A stretch of DNA of 64,000 bases from positions 2,131,001 to 2,195,000 of the forward strand of contig JAJGOT010000001.1 in assembly GCA_022457155.1 (NCBI GenBank), written 5' to 3'. The notes under the pieces were generated by a model that had not been told where the DNA came from, ran no database searches, and saw nothing but the letters and a program-made list of their open reading frames with translations. Source of the stretch: Cladopsammia gracilis (Eukaryota; Cnidaria; Anthozoa; Scleractinia; Dendrophylliidae). The position numbers and the translations under genes are program-made. This document shows, one piece after another, positions 1 through 12,200 of the stretch (positions within the stretch are counted from its first letter, which is position 1; every line of letters starts with the position of its first letter).

Positions 1-209
1 AGAGGCTCGTGTAATATAATATTAAGTAATGTTCTTAATTAAGTTCGTTGTACTGCTCCCATTGCTGTATTTTAGGATCACCAATTATTATAGTTTTAAA
101 TATTTATGTAATTTTTGAAAAAGTCTTCTTAATTTTTTACGGCTCACTGGAAGACCACTTATAGTGAATGTGACACCGTGATGAAATAAAGATTGTAGTA
201 GTAGTAGCC
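1..209 (+). mobile_element. LINE-like 3' end with (GTA)n tail
   Basis: The segment ends with an AATAAAG motif near 184-191 followed at once by a short GTA/TAG tandem (about 194-207). Non-LTR retrotransposons of the CR1/L2 type commonly finish in this way. No coding part is visible, so this would be a severely 5'-truncated copy entering from the left window edge. Family assignment is inferred from the tail only. Confidence 0.45.
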
Positions 210-210
210 C

Positions 211-245
211 CCATAGAAGGTTTGTTTTGCAAACCGAAATATCGG
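211..245 (+). other. Penelope-like terminal motif (degenerate hammerhead-like hairpin)
   Basis: A hairpin pairing GGTTTG with CAAACC around a T-rich loop is followed directly by GAAAT and ATCGGGC. It matches the better preserved minus-strand copy at 1870-1899. The CTGANGA element that would precede the hairpin is degraded here, so catalytic activity is not expected. Confidence 0.3.
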
Positions 246-1860
246 GCAAATATATTCAACTGTTTATTATTTTTTTATTTCACTTCTGTCTCTATCTTTT
301 CTTCTTGCCGTAAGGATCAGTTTGCCGTTTTTACCTTTACTATTAGAAATTTCAACCTTTAACCTAGAATAATTTTAATTGATTTTATGGATAAATAAAA
401 GTACAAAAACTCGGCAAAAAAAAATGATATGCAACACAAGGACTAGAGACAACTGTTAAGAGCAGAAGCACATAATGATGGGCTCCTGCTTCAGCACACT
501 GTTATACAGCTGATTATAGAAATTATGATAATTTCCGAAACTCGATCTTCAAACAAATGTCACAACAGTAAATTAGCTGGAAATAATGAATATTTACTAA
601 TGAAGTAGAAAATGACATTTCTTTGATTATTAAGTGCAAAACCCTCTTTTTCTTGAATAAATAGAACTAAAAGCATTAAACCCAAAATGATTGATAATAA
701 GATAATTGCAGAAAAACATATAAACGTGCACGCAAAGTCAAAATATAAGACATGTTAAGAAAAACAAAGTGATTTTCATAGAAACCTAATTATGATTTAT
801 GTTAGTACAAAAGTTGTATCTTTTTAGAAAGTTCAAAATACAAAACATGAAGTATATTTAACATTTAGAGTTCCCTCAAGATTCTAGAAATTTTTAAAGT
901 CAATCACAAGATAAGTGATGACATGGAACTTCCCATAGATAATGGGACCAATGTTCAATTTAGGATATTAAGAATTTGGTGTAAACAACTTTAAAAAATT
1001 AAATGCAACCTTCTGAATGTTCAGTAGAACCATAGGCCATACCCATTCTTACGCTAAAACTGCCTTTTATTTTAGATCTTGCAATTTTCCCGAATTTCTG
1101 ACAGTTGAAAACCGATGAACTGAAAATTCTCTATTTTACCTGACTTTAAAAATAGAACCCTTGCAATTAATAGACAGAGATTGGGACAGCTCGTCTCCAA
1201 AATTGACACTCAGAGTTTTACTTCATTATATTAGCTTTTTAAAAGTTTAGGTTAGGTTTTTTATAGTACTTGAACATAGGAACTTTAGTTTTCCTAGCTA
1301 TCCTTATCTCTCGCCCACTTTATGCAATTGATCGAGTCAATACAAAATAAAGGGTGTTGTCTTTTGTTTACTACAAACTAAACTATTAACTGTGTGATTT
1401 TGGTTGTTAAAACGCATGATAACTTAAATATAACTTCACCAAAATGTAACTTCTAATTTTAACTTAAGTGTGATTACATTCATTTACTATTTAGCAACTC
1501 TTTTCATATAGGAAAAGTTTTGCAAAGAACATTTAACGCCAGCTTTAATTATATGTTAATCAATCGAACCACATCTTGCAATCCATCAAGTAGTCTTAAA
1601 TATATGTATACTCAATTAACAAATTCTTAAACTTGATGTGAATGTCTTTCAGAGAGCGCTCAACTCTTAGAGGAGCATTGACAATGATAATGAACTGGTT
1701 CAAGACTTTAGAGGAAGTTTCAGGTAGTTCATCGTTTATTACTATAACAGCTCTGTTTCGTATGGCCAAAAGATGACCACAGTAATATGGTAATATGGTC
1801 AACTTTTGAAGAAGCAGAAGCAAAAAAAATGATAAAATAAAATAAAAGTGGAATATAATA
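246..1860. other. No gene recognised
   Basis: AT-rich DNA with only short frames. A minus-strand frame of 95 codons at 1596-1883 begins inside the Penelope-like motif and shows no recognisable domain. I see no splice-consistent exons here. Confidence 0.5.
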
Positions 1861-1869
1861 GTGCCCAAT

Positions 1870-1899
1870 ATTTCGCTTTGCAAAACAAAGCTTCTTCAG
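1870..1899 (-). ncRNA. Hammerhead-like core of a Penelope-like element
   Basis: On the minus strand CTGAAGA is followed by a strong hairpin (GCTTTG, T-rich loop, CAAAGC) and then GAAAT. This is the order CUGANGA - stem II - GAAA of a hammerhead ribozyme core. Penelope-like retroelements are known to carry hammerhead motifs in their terminal repeats. Stems I and III were not resolved, so activity is unproven. Confidence 0.4.
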
Positions 1900-2050
1900 G
1901 TGCTGAGCACGCTACAAGCTAAGCATGTCACAAGCAAGAGTTTGCCTCAAGCTCACTTGGGATTCTCGGCTCTAATCAAGAAACATTTCAGAAACTGGAT
2001 TGGGGTTCACACCGGATGAGAAAGTGTATTACATGGAACTTAAGCTGACA

Positions 2051-2290
2051 ATAGTCCTTTTTACAGTTGTGTGCTTGGTAACCTTGCCTTTGAGTGGAAG
2101 CGAGGCTGCAGGTGACCTTGCTTTGATACAAACCTTTCTGCCTTTCATATGTTAATAATGCTTTTCTCGTGCTAACTAGCTAAATTTACATCTGAATAGC
2201 TCCAAGGTCTGTATCAAAGCAAAGGTCACCTGCAGCCTCGCTTCCACTCAAAAGCAAGGTTACCAAGCACACAACTGTAAAAAGGACTAT
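2051..2290. mobile_element. Foldback element with ~85-bp arms
   Basis: The arms at about 2051-2134 and 2206-2290 are near-perfect inverted copies (outer ends ATAGTCCTTTTTACAG and its complement). The central 70 bp are unrelated. There is no coding capacity. The structure fits a non-autonomous inverted-repeat element. Confidence 0.7.
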
Positions 2291-2624
2291 TACCATCAAT
2301 TTTTGCGCCGCTGCACGTGCCTTTTAGTTGGCTTCTGTTTTCCCATGGTCACGTACCTTTTCAAGTGTGGTGTAGATCATACTTGGCAGCGTATTTCCGC
2401 TCCTTTGAAGTAGACACGTTTCCATGTGGTCACAAAGTAGGGTTCGAGTATGCGCATTTTACTCTTTCACATTCAAAGTAGGTTTTAAGTGCACGTGGGT
2501 TGTACTTACTAAAGAAACTTGAACTCAAGCACAGAATTAATTAAGGCATTCCAACAGGGATTCAATTGACCGGAAACGGGAAGTTCTAACAAGTTGGTAG
2601 CCATGAATCTCGTACCCCACTCTC

Positions 2625-2961
2625 CACCGCGGTCAAACGTCCACTTTATTTAGTGGGATTTTATTTAATATTAAATGGAAATATGGGTAAAAATGATGAG
2701 CTTTTTTCCGTTGAAAACTGACCAAAATTCTTTGTGCCTGATCGAAATTATATTGACTCTATGTTGGCAAATGTCGCCGCCGACAATTCTACAGTTCATA
2801 GTTTTTAAATGCGCTTAGAACATTTTTGGTAAACTTTCAAAACGTTTGGTAAATTGACAGTGTATTGGCAATATATTAAACTTTAAACAGTGAAAATAAC
2901 AACCTAAATTTTTAAGTACTTTGCTTAAGTTTTGCAAATTTCTCTCGTTTGACCGCGGTTA
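2625..2961. mobile_element. MITE with AACCGCGGTCAAACG terminal inverted repeats
   Basis: Termini of about 15 bp (ACCGCGGTCAAACG at the left, its complement CGTTTGACCGCGGT at the right) bracket 337 bp of AT-rich non-coding DNA. No clear target-site duplication was identified. Confidence 0.5.
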
Positions 2962-3191
2962 AACCCACTCATGCTTGAACTGTAATGACCGTGGGAGAAG
3001 TGGGTTCAAGATTAGGTGGCCAAGTCGGTTTGCAAGTAGGCATATTTAACCCTTTAATCGCCGATATCAAAATACAAATTCTCCTTTCTTGTCCCCATAG
3101 ATTTGTTATAGCAGGAGTGAGGAGGGCGTTGATGCTAATCACTGTCGGGGCCAAGAGAAAATGATACTTAACAATTAGATTATGAGCTCGA

Positions 3192-3257
3192 GATTTCTAT
3201 CGCGTGACAGTTGATCGATGAGGGCGAAGCCCGAATCAACTATCACGCATAGAAATC
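3192..3257. mobile_element. Short palindromic element
   Basis: GATTTCTATCGCGTGA and its near-complement TCACGCATAGAAATC bound a compact palindrome whose centre contains GGGCGAAGCCC. It has 66 bp of foldback structure and no coding potential. Confidence 0.55.
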
Positions 3258-3339
3258 AAGTAGAAATCTACTAGACGTTCAAAACTTAACAACAAGAGGC
3301 TCCTAGCAGCCTATACTCATGCGCATGCGTAAGTAAGTT

Positions 3340-3394
3340 AAGAAGATGATAAGAAGAGAAGATGATAAGAAGATTAGAAGATGATAAGAAGATG
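3340..3394 (+). repeat. (GAAGATGATAA)n microsatellite
   Basis: Five imperfect repeats of an 11-bp GAAGATGATAA-type word lie directly upstream of a short spurious frame. Confidence 0.7.
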
Positions 3395-3967
3395 TCCGAC
3401 ATGGCGAAGAGTACTCCTTTCATTCAGTCATCGTTTCTGCAAACCACGTTGTTTACTATTGATTGTTTTGGAACTGAAGGCTGTACCACAATGAAGGGAA
3501 TGATTCTTCTATGTCTTATATATACCAAACATGAACATTGCTAATGTAAGTAGGGTTGTAGGAGACGCTGTCGTGACACTTGAGTGACGTTCTTTTACCG
3601 GAAGTGAGAGTAGCCGGAAGTCACTAAACAGGAAGTGTAGTGGCAAAGCTATAAACCGGAAGTGTACAATTTAAAATATGCGTGCATAAATTTGCATGCA
3701 AAATCGTGACACAAAAAATAAAATAATAATAAAAATAATAACAAGAAAAACGGAGCCGAAACCTTACCTCATGCCGCTGCGCGCATGAGTAATAAGACAG
3801 GCTCGCGTTTGCACTGACAACCGCTCACACTCACTTTCTACAACAGGATAGATAGTCAGAGTAGCGTAGCCAATAAGAGAACAGCATGTGTGATAGAACT
3901 CTAATAGATTTTTACTAAAAGAGAACAGAAGCCCGTGCCCTATGATAATTATTTTCAATCTAATATT

Positions 3968-4142
3968 AGGAGCGGTACGCAGCTCTTACAAGGTCTTCTC
4001 TGATTAGCTGAGAAAACAATAGAACAAACAACACAACAATGGCTAACAATAGACCCCAGACCTAAAACCAACAGAGCTGCGTGGTGTACAGGTCCAATGA
4101 AATTAGAGGTTCTAAAGAGCTGCGTGGCTACTGTAATATTAG
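3968..4142 (+). repeat. Dispersed repeat, copy 1 of 2
   Basis: About 170 bp containing CAGCTCTTAC, GAACAAACAACACAACAATGG and AATTAGAGGTT-type blocks recur in the same orientation and order at about 40750-40915. The copies are diverged with small indels. The family is not identified. Confidence 0.65.
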
Positions 4143-4149
4143 CTTGCAC

Positions 4150-7100
4150 TCACCATGCTGGGAAGGTTATTTGCGTTCTCGCTCCCATGACCGTACGGTC
4201 TCTATTCAATTCCGACAGAGATCAGATATCAGATATCATATAGCTCTCATCATTACTTGAGGTATTTTGTTAGTACAGCCGAAGGAAATTCTCGTGTTGT
4301 GTGAGAGGCTGTGAAAATCTATAAACCCGCAAACTTCAAAATAACATGAAGTCATTCAAACTGACCAATCATGCCAGATGTCGTCCTTAAAATAACCACA
4401 CCACCCCACGCAGTATGACCGAACTAATAATAGATTATAAAAATAATTTTCATTGGAAGAAGTCTATGTATGGGGGATCTGTTCTCTTAGATTAAGTTCT
4501 CTTGTTGGAACTTAAAGGGATAATAGTTGGGTCGACTTGCTTTTTCGTCGCAGTAGACACAAAAACTGAAGCGATGTCAGTTATGTAACTTTGCGGAAGC
4601 CCACGATGGTGCGCGTGGACACTTTAAGGGGGTTCACACACAATAACAATTGTTATACGTGACGAAGTCATGAATGCGATCTAAGCTGTAATCCCAGACA
4701 CGTTAAGTTCGGACACCTCATGCAACACTCATATTATGATTTACAGTTATCCTTTTCCCCTCCCAATCTTGAATTTTGTGATTCTGTGATCCAATCTTGA
4801 AAACCAACGTTGAGAGGGGAGAGAACATCAGATCTGTCCCAACAAATGTGTCTTTAACCCTTTAAAGACGGAATTTTAGTAGTGAAAAAACCGAATTTTT
4901 AACTCAATCCTCCTTTTTGGACCAGTTTTCTACCAGTTAGCAAGAAAATGGCTAGAAATGAGTTTTGCAACAAAAAAGGCTTATTTTCCTGCTTATTGGA
5001 CTTATTATTATTATTTTTTTTTGCGAAACTATTTCGATCTTTCTTTCTCGCTCTCTTTCTTTCCTTTTTCTTTCTTTTCAATATCGTGCTTTGTTGCCCA
5101 CTTTATCGTCTTTCTTTCCATTGGAATTGTGGCTGGCTTACTTTCCAGGAAAATGGAAAATTTAATCTGGAATCAGTGGTATGCAAATAGCGAAATTGAA
5201 GTGAATTTTTGCCCAAAATGCGAGTAGGTTTTTTTGTGTGTAACACTGTCAGGATTGGTCAGATTTTCCAAAATGAGGTATCTACGGAAAGATCTATCCT
5301 TTCTAAATTCGTTGTTGACCATTTATTTGGTTTAAACGGAATGCCAAGGGTTGAGAAAGGAATTATCTGCATCGTTCCATATGGGACGAAAATGACCCCA
5401 CCCGTCGGAAAAGGGTTAATTGTAGTTCTGCGACAGTGCACACAACATCGCACAATGTTGATGGGGTGAATACACACTGCATACGGCCGTTTATGTTTAA
5501 TCACGAAGAGGATTAAGCAAGTAAGTATACACGCTGCACGCAATTTAGAAATTTCACGCAATGTAACGAGAAATCGGTATGTAAACCAAGGCGCGTCTAC
5601 TTTAGCGCCGGCACGCGCGCGCGCGGAAATTAAGGAAGTTCTCGCGTTAGATGAATGACGCGTGAATGGTAAAGACGTCATAAGTGGCTCTTGTTGCCAG
5701 CAAATCAGTTTTGAACCAAACAAACAATATAGTGAACTATTTAAAGAAAAGTACTTCCATAATGTGAAGTTCGTAAGCAATCGCGGAGCTAAATGAAATT
5801 TCACTGATATCCTTATACGTCTTTTACTGAATGAAATCGTTCAGATTTGAAAGTATGTATACTGAAAGTTACGAAGACGTTGTTTGGCATGATTAAAACT
5901 GAGGCGGTATATTCTATAAAGGACAGTAAACCAACACTACAAGGTAGGTGATCGTATGTTGCAGTTAGTTTAGTTCAGAAACTGATGATAAGTTTATGAA
6001 CGGGATCTCTCGGTGAGAAAGTTTTATGATCGGTTTTTACGAGCGTCATCACGTCGATGACGACCTAAATATGACACATAATTTTTATCAACCTTAGTAA
6101 CTGCAAATGTTTTAGTTAAAAACATCGATCGACGTGTTCAAGTGGAATATATTAGCTTTAAATCTAATTACAAAGGAAATGTAAATCCTTGAGCCTTGTC
6201 CTGAAACTTGTAGTGCACGCAGCAAAACAACAATTAACTACAAGATAAATTAAATAATGCCGGTGTGAAAGTTGAATTTATCGGTAGCGTGGTGATATCG
6301 AAAAGAACAATTCATGGTTAATCCAAGGCATCTTAAAGGCAATTAAATCGTGAAAAGAGGAATGCATTAATTTTAGCACAAAGGAGGTGAAGAAACTAGA
6401 AATTAAGATAGGTAGTCAGGTGGAAAGCGAAACATGAATTGCTGAATAATTCACTTTGGATATATTACATCGAGTGTAGATTTTCACATTGATTACAAAC
6501 GTAACTACTTAATAATAGAAAAGATGTGACTGGCACTGAATCTTGAACAAGTTATTAAGTAACAATTGTCCATTTCTTAGCAAACAAATACGTAATTTAT
6601 CAGACGTGTTCAACGAACCAAGGATCCGTATCCTGATCCGTTCCCCATGAATTACTTTGTATGTTTCGAAAGTGGCAAGCCGATGTGACATATGTGTCAA
6701 GAAAAATTCCGGCAAACTATCAAAAAATGTGTTAAGAGACACTTTATTGCAAACTTGACTATTCCAAACATTCATTAAAGCAAAGTTTCTGTAATCCCTA
6801 AATGCCAATTTGATTCAATTGTTGTCAACTTGTCAATTACTGATGCCGAAAACAGCTTACAAATTCTGAGCGATTTGTCAGAAGAAGAAAAAAGATCTCT
6901 TTTACCTAATGTATCTCGATCGTTGTTGATAAACCTGTTGATTTTGTTCTTAATTTACAGAAGGAAATTGCTTATTACTATGTAAGCAGTTATCAAACAG
7001 TTGAAGTAAATAAATCGTGCGAAAAACCGCAATCACGTACATTAATCCTAAAAAAATATAGCATGCGTTTGGTAAGTTGGTAATCCATATCTTTTCTCTG

Positions 7101-7260
7101 CTTGTTGCAGTCTTTTTGTTCTTGTTTCTAGTTTTCAAGAACCTCGTGAATTTAGTTCGGATCTCGATCTTTTTCCACTTGGAAGATAATAATAGGCACA
7201 GAAACAAGCACAGGCACACCAACATAAGTCTTGCTTTTTCCTGAGCGTGAATTGCTAGCA
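4150..7260. other. No gene recognised
   Basis: This stretch has scattered short frames on both strands, an alternating CG/CA run near 5609-5626 and T-rich low-complexity DNA near 5000-5090. The longest frame (181 codons, minus, 5259-5804) shows no domain and overlaps other frames, so I treat it as fortuitous. Confidence 0.5.
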
Positions 7261-7266
7261 TGTATA

Positions 7267-7344
7267 GCAGGTACCGGTTTATTTATAGGGTCGCGCGCGT
7301 CATCGAAATTGTGTCCTATATATGATGACCAAACCGGTGCCTGC
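7267..7344. repeat. Small inverted repeat
   Basis: GCAGGTACCGGTTT and AAACCGGTGCCTGC are inverted copies separated by about 50 bp. Confidence 0.5.
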
Positions 7345-8241
7345 TACGTGTAGCAAGATGTTGGGGGTGGTATCAAGATCAGAGCGCACAACAATATAAA
7401 CGTTTTATTTCTAGTTTTTTCTATTCTTTAGATGTGAGATCAAATCACTGGCAATTTATCAACAGCACTTCCGAGTTCTTTAAATGGTACGTGTCAGATT
7501 TTTTAGTTATGATGTACATCATGTGAAAAATAACGGTAAAATTATTGTTAATGAAAAGCCCCAAAGGCGAGGTTCAATAAAGTATATAGGTGTGTTATCG
7601 TGAGTTCCAAATAAAAGAAAACATCCAGCATGTCCAGACATGTTTAAAGAACCTAAGATACTTAAAACACAGTTAATAGAACAAACTGGTTATGAAGCTG
7701 AACAAATTTCAAAAAGAGTGTACAAAGCTGGGTGTTTCTTGGTGTTGCGGAAGCCATTGTTGGTTAGCTTTTGTGTTGTGGGTATTGTTCAGTATCTTTT
7801 GAATCTTTTGTTTTACGTCATTTGGTGATCACACCATCCGAAACACCAAGAAACTACCACAAAGCTGCTTTGTTTTATGTTGAACGAACCGCGATCCTGC
7901 ACATTGTTTTGCCTAAAGTGTGAGCCCAAATGTTTCTACTGGTCAGTTGCTCATATGCATTTCAATACCTTTTGTGTTTTGCGCAGGATCAAGGCAAACG
8001 AACAAAAGAAATGGAGAACAAAAACATATAACAAAGGACTGACTGAGTTTCATAACCAGTTTGTTCTATTAACTATGCTCAGAGTTAGCCATACTCGGAA
8101 ACTATTCAATAATGATTTAATTTTAAAGAAAAAATGCAAGTAAATGCAAATGACACGCAGATCGTGTCTAAAAGTACATACACACGACGGAGTGACCACG
8201 AGTGACCACGGGTGAAAACGCATCAAACTATTTCCCCTGTA

Positions 8242-8380
8242 TAGAGGTTTTGCACGGCAGCCATGTTGCATGGCAGGGGGGAACAATAGATTCTTTTCCT
8301 TATGGGAAAGAATGTTCTTTCTAATGCAAAACATTTTCATTGTTCCTGCCATGCAACATGGCTGCCGTGCAAAACCTCTA
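8242..8380. mobile_element. MITE with ~40-bp inverted termini
   Basis: The ends TAGAGGTTTTGCACGGCAGC and the complement at 8361-8380 continue inward over CATGTTGCATGGCAGG with very few mismatches. The element spans 139 bp, is non-coding, and looks recent because the arms are nearly identical. Confidence 0.7.
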
Positions 8381-8617
8381 CACTAGTAATATTCTCTTAG
8401 TTTTGCTGTCCCATCCGAGTTGATCGCGGACGTTTCTCGTTTTTCATTTGCGATTTTTTGTCATTTCTTTCATGTTAGCAACTGGAAATCAATTCTACCT
8501 TTTCTTCTTGCGATTCTGCTGTTTTCCGCTGCTTTTATTACCAAGAAGGATATCACTTTTGCTGTCAACATCTGGGTCTTTCCGGGTAAGCAAACATTTC
8601 TGGGTCTTTCTGCATGT

Positions 8618-8774
8618 CAGGGACCGCGGAGGGGGAGGGGCTGGTAGGGCAGCGGCCCCACCACTTTTTTGCGAATCAAATACTACAATTTTATTCCTTT
8701 TTTCGATTTTCAATATGAAAAAATTATTTTCAATTGTCAGCCCTCCCACTTTTCATCTTGCTCCACGGTCCCTG
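8618..8774. mobile_element. hAT-like MITE (CAGGGACCG termini)
   Basis: The element begins CAGGGACCGCGG and ends CCACGGTCCCTG; CAGGG/CCCTG ends are typical of hAT elements. CATGT flanks both sides, compatible with part of a target duplication. It is 157 bp long and non-coding. It sits inside a wider inverted pair of TGCATGTACCGGT-like words. Confidence 0.5.
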
Positions 8775-9117
8775 CATGTACCGGTGTCCATGAACAACTC
8801 ATTGTCTTCTATTGTTTGTGAGGTATTGTATTCTTGGTCTTGTTTTGCATTTGTATTATTGTCGTTCTTTGTTCCTTTTGTTTTACGTAATATGTGACCG
8901 GTACATGCAGAATCTACCACATTTCCTTACTTTGTTTTGTGCAGAAGGAAAACATGCCCTAAGCCTCTTGTTGTCACGCTCGACAACTTGTACTTTTTGT
9001 GGAATATTTCCGTCTTCTTCGTACCCTAGCTGTCTCCTAGAAATGCCTCGTGGCCTCAATCGCGGTCATTTAAATCTGATTCCGACATGGAACCAGATTT
9101 AAATGTCTGCTACCAGA

Positions 9118-9174
9118 TTTATGCCCGTAAAATGCAATTTTAACTCAGTTAAAATTGCATTTTACGGGCATAAA
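9118..9174. repeat. Perfect 27-bp palindrome with 3-bp loop
   Basis: The arms 9118-9144 and 9148-9174 are exact complements with only TCA between them. The sequence can form a long uninterrupted hairpin. It lies just upstream of the first formin exon that I can identify. Confidence 0.85.
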
Positions 9175-9291
9175 TAAGATGGGCAGTGCCCATCCTTATC
9201 ACAGGAAGACGGTTTAATTTTTAATTGTTCAAATTTATTCGTTTTGTGGATACAGGTTTTGCTGTGCTTATTGTTTCGTTTGTGTGCTCAG

Positions 9292-12200
9292 AAGAGCTTC
9301 AGAAATGGATTGCACTCAAGCATCAAGGTATTATAATTTAACCCTATCAGCTCCTATCCCGATATCTTCCACTACTGGCATGGCCAAAATGAAAATTCCA
9401 GAAACTGAAAATTCATACTTGATTTTGTACAATAGCAAAAAAGCAAAAGAAAAAACTTATAAAACTACTCGCCCGATTACTCCCTCCACGCACTCAGTCC
9501 AATAACTCAGTATTACACTGAAATTTTGAAAGGAGTTATTTTAACTCCAAAAGTGGAGTTAAAATTTCAGGTTCAAAATAACCTTTTTGGGGGAATCCTC
9601 GTTATTTTAACTCTTTGAAAAACACTGTGTACTTATCAATTAGATCCCTCATGTACTTTTTTCATAATAAACACATGTAACCGGTTTTTGGGCCATTTCG
9701 TAATAAGGCTACTGTATATCTATTTTATACCGGCTGACCGAACTTACAGCTGATATGAATGTTACTTTAATCAAAACGACGTCTGTTTTCTCAGGCTATA
9801 CACTATCAGACTTAAAACAAAAACGGCCGAGATTTCGAGACCGGGCCAAAATTTTCCGAGACCCACGATTTTGAAGGTACCATTCGCCACCCCTACTATC
9901 AAATAGGTTTTTTTCGATTTGTTGTTTGGGTTTTAAAGTAAAGTTAGAGAACAAACAGACTACAATCGATATAAAATTAACTGATCGAATAAAATGATGA
10001 AAGAAATCTTCTTAAAAGTAGAGCGTAACGGAATAATATTATCTTTTTTAATGAACGAATTCTTTTTATTTCATTTGCAGAGTTTGTGCAAAATCATGGT
10101 CCAGCATATATTCCAGTTTTGACACCTGACCCTCCACCTCCCCCTCCCCCACCGTCCTCCCCTCCCCCTCCTCCCCCAAATACAATTAACGGGCACAAGC
10201 GTCACGCAATAGATTGCAGGAAGCTTTCCTGGGAAACGCTAAGCCCAGACCTCCTCAATCGTGACACAATTTGGAAAAAGGTGAGTAGATCAAAGAACAT
10301 TATTTCGATGCATTATTATTTGGTTTTGCTTTTCGTGACTTTCACAACTGGTTCAAAAATAGGTACGCAAAGCGTACATGTGTCTACTGCCTTGTTTTGG
10401 TGCATATTGCTTTTATGTGGGGGAAACTGCAACAAGAAATCCATGTTTTCCATTAGTTTATTTTATTGCTGGCGAGCCTTAGCGAGACAGCACACTATTT
10501 AAGAGAAAGGGGTGAAAATTCTCGATTTTTTGGATGTCGGAATTAGTGACGGGAGGGCTACGTCACGAATGTCAATTATCAATCAGATAAGTAGACGCCT
10601 TGCGAAATTCAGGAACAATTATTTAATGACGTATGCTTGACATCATAAATGAATAGTAGTTCGATCTTGAGCGTTAGCGATTAGTTTTTAATTATCCGGG
10701 GTATCCACACTTGCGATGATTGCACATGAAAAGATATATCAGATCAGAGTTAGAGTAATTTTCCGGAGTTCGAGTTGATTTCCAGCAAGCTATTCCAGCG
10801 AGGAAGGCAGGAGATTTATATATGAAAGTCGCTTTCTTTCAAGACATGCGCACTGGCTTTTATGTGACGTCACAATCATTATTGACAAGTTCGCGTTCAC
10901 CTCGGCATCACAAATCACTTATTGATTAGCGATTCCATATCGACAAGTTAACAAACTTTTTTTTCCGTCTTAGTGTCTACCTGCGCATGCGCAGTAGACA
11001 CAAAAAGGGCATTTTCATTGAGGAACGGAAACAAACTACAAGCAATTGCAAAAAGAACATTGTGTACTGTAGTGCATATTTCGAGGATAACTTGGTTATC
11101 AACAAGTTCCTACCCCCTATCCCCCCTCCCCCCTTGTCAATGTTGAACCAGATCCAAAACCAACAGTCATCAACATTTAGCACATCGCATTGATTTGATT
11201 TGTGTCACGCGTTCGCTTTTATACGGAGCGAACATTTTTTGACAGTGTCTCAACCTTTTTGCAACTGCTTGTAGAATGACCGTGGTATTATTACCTTTGC
11301 TATGCTCTCAGTTATGATTAGATTAAAAAATCTCGTGTAGTCGCGCAACCCACTAAGTCAGTTAGGGTCGGACACATTTGGAGCTTTCAATGTTTATAGA
11401 TCGGATTTACCTTAACTCTGAATTAGCATCAACTTCTCAAAGTTATCAGCGAGGATTTTTTTTATAATATTTACTGCAATGCAAACGATCTTAAACACTG
11501 AGGACTGGCAAAACCTTGGCGACTAATAACCCAAAAGGCCAACATAAAATTCAATTAGGTGTTTTCCTTGCAATTGATTTGTTACTTCAAGGCTAATTAT
11601 TCAATACTGGTTGTGGAAAGTGGTGCAACGGATCATGCTACTAACAATGTAAAGGATAGCTATTTTGGATATTTATATCAGCTACATTCTACTTCAAAAT
11701 GCAAGGAACACTTAGAGCTGGTTGCCACTAGTGACGTAATCGAAAACGGAGTCTGAGTCGGAAGCGTAAGAAGTCTCGTGTTCTAAAGGAAATCAACAAA
11801 CGGAGTCGCAATCGGAATCCGAAGCTCGATGGAATCGGAATTGGAAGGATCAGAAGATTTCCTTTTTCTTCCGATTCCGTTTCTGCTTCCGTCGCTTACT
11901 ATCCGCTTCCATCGTTTTGATTTCCACAAGATCGTAAGGTTCTTGCGATTCCGATTCCGATTCCGATTCCGATTCCGCTTACGTCGCTTACGTTGCTAGT
12001 GGGAACCAAGCTGTTATATACAAATTAGTCTACTTAATTATATTAACACACAAATAATAAGGGGACCAGAAGAGCTCCATAGCAGTGCAGAATGCTATCT
12101 TTTAAAATAATTTCATTTGTTTGATAAAGATAACTATTCTTTTTATTAATCTCAGGTTAGAAAGAATTTCCCTTTGGAGGGTATTTTTGATTGTGAAGAC

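Noticed and set aside
5259..5804. 181-codon minus-strand frame
   Set aside because: No domain, no splice context, and overlapped by a plus-strand frame of similar quality.
6800..6960. Possible upstream formin exon (frame with SDLSEEEKRSLLPN)
   Set aside because: The acceptor is poor and the peptide cannot be joined in phase to the 9292 exon with confidence.
7432..7486. Exon-like segment with good AG and GTACGT borders
   Set aside because: Its end phase is incompatible with the next identified formin exon, and the peptide has no recognisable similarity.
10973..11001. Palindromic GTGTCTAC-TGCGCATGCGCA-GTAGACAC as a regulatory operator
   Set aside because: Isolated intronic palindrome in a region full of foldback elements; no evidence of regulatory use.
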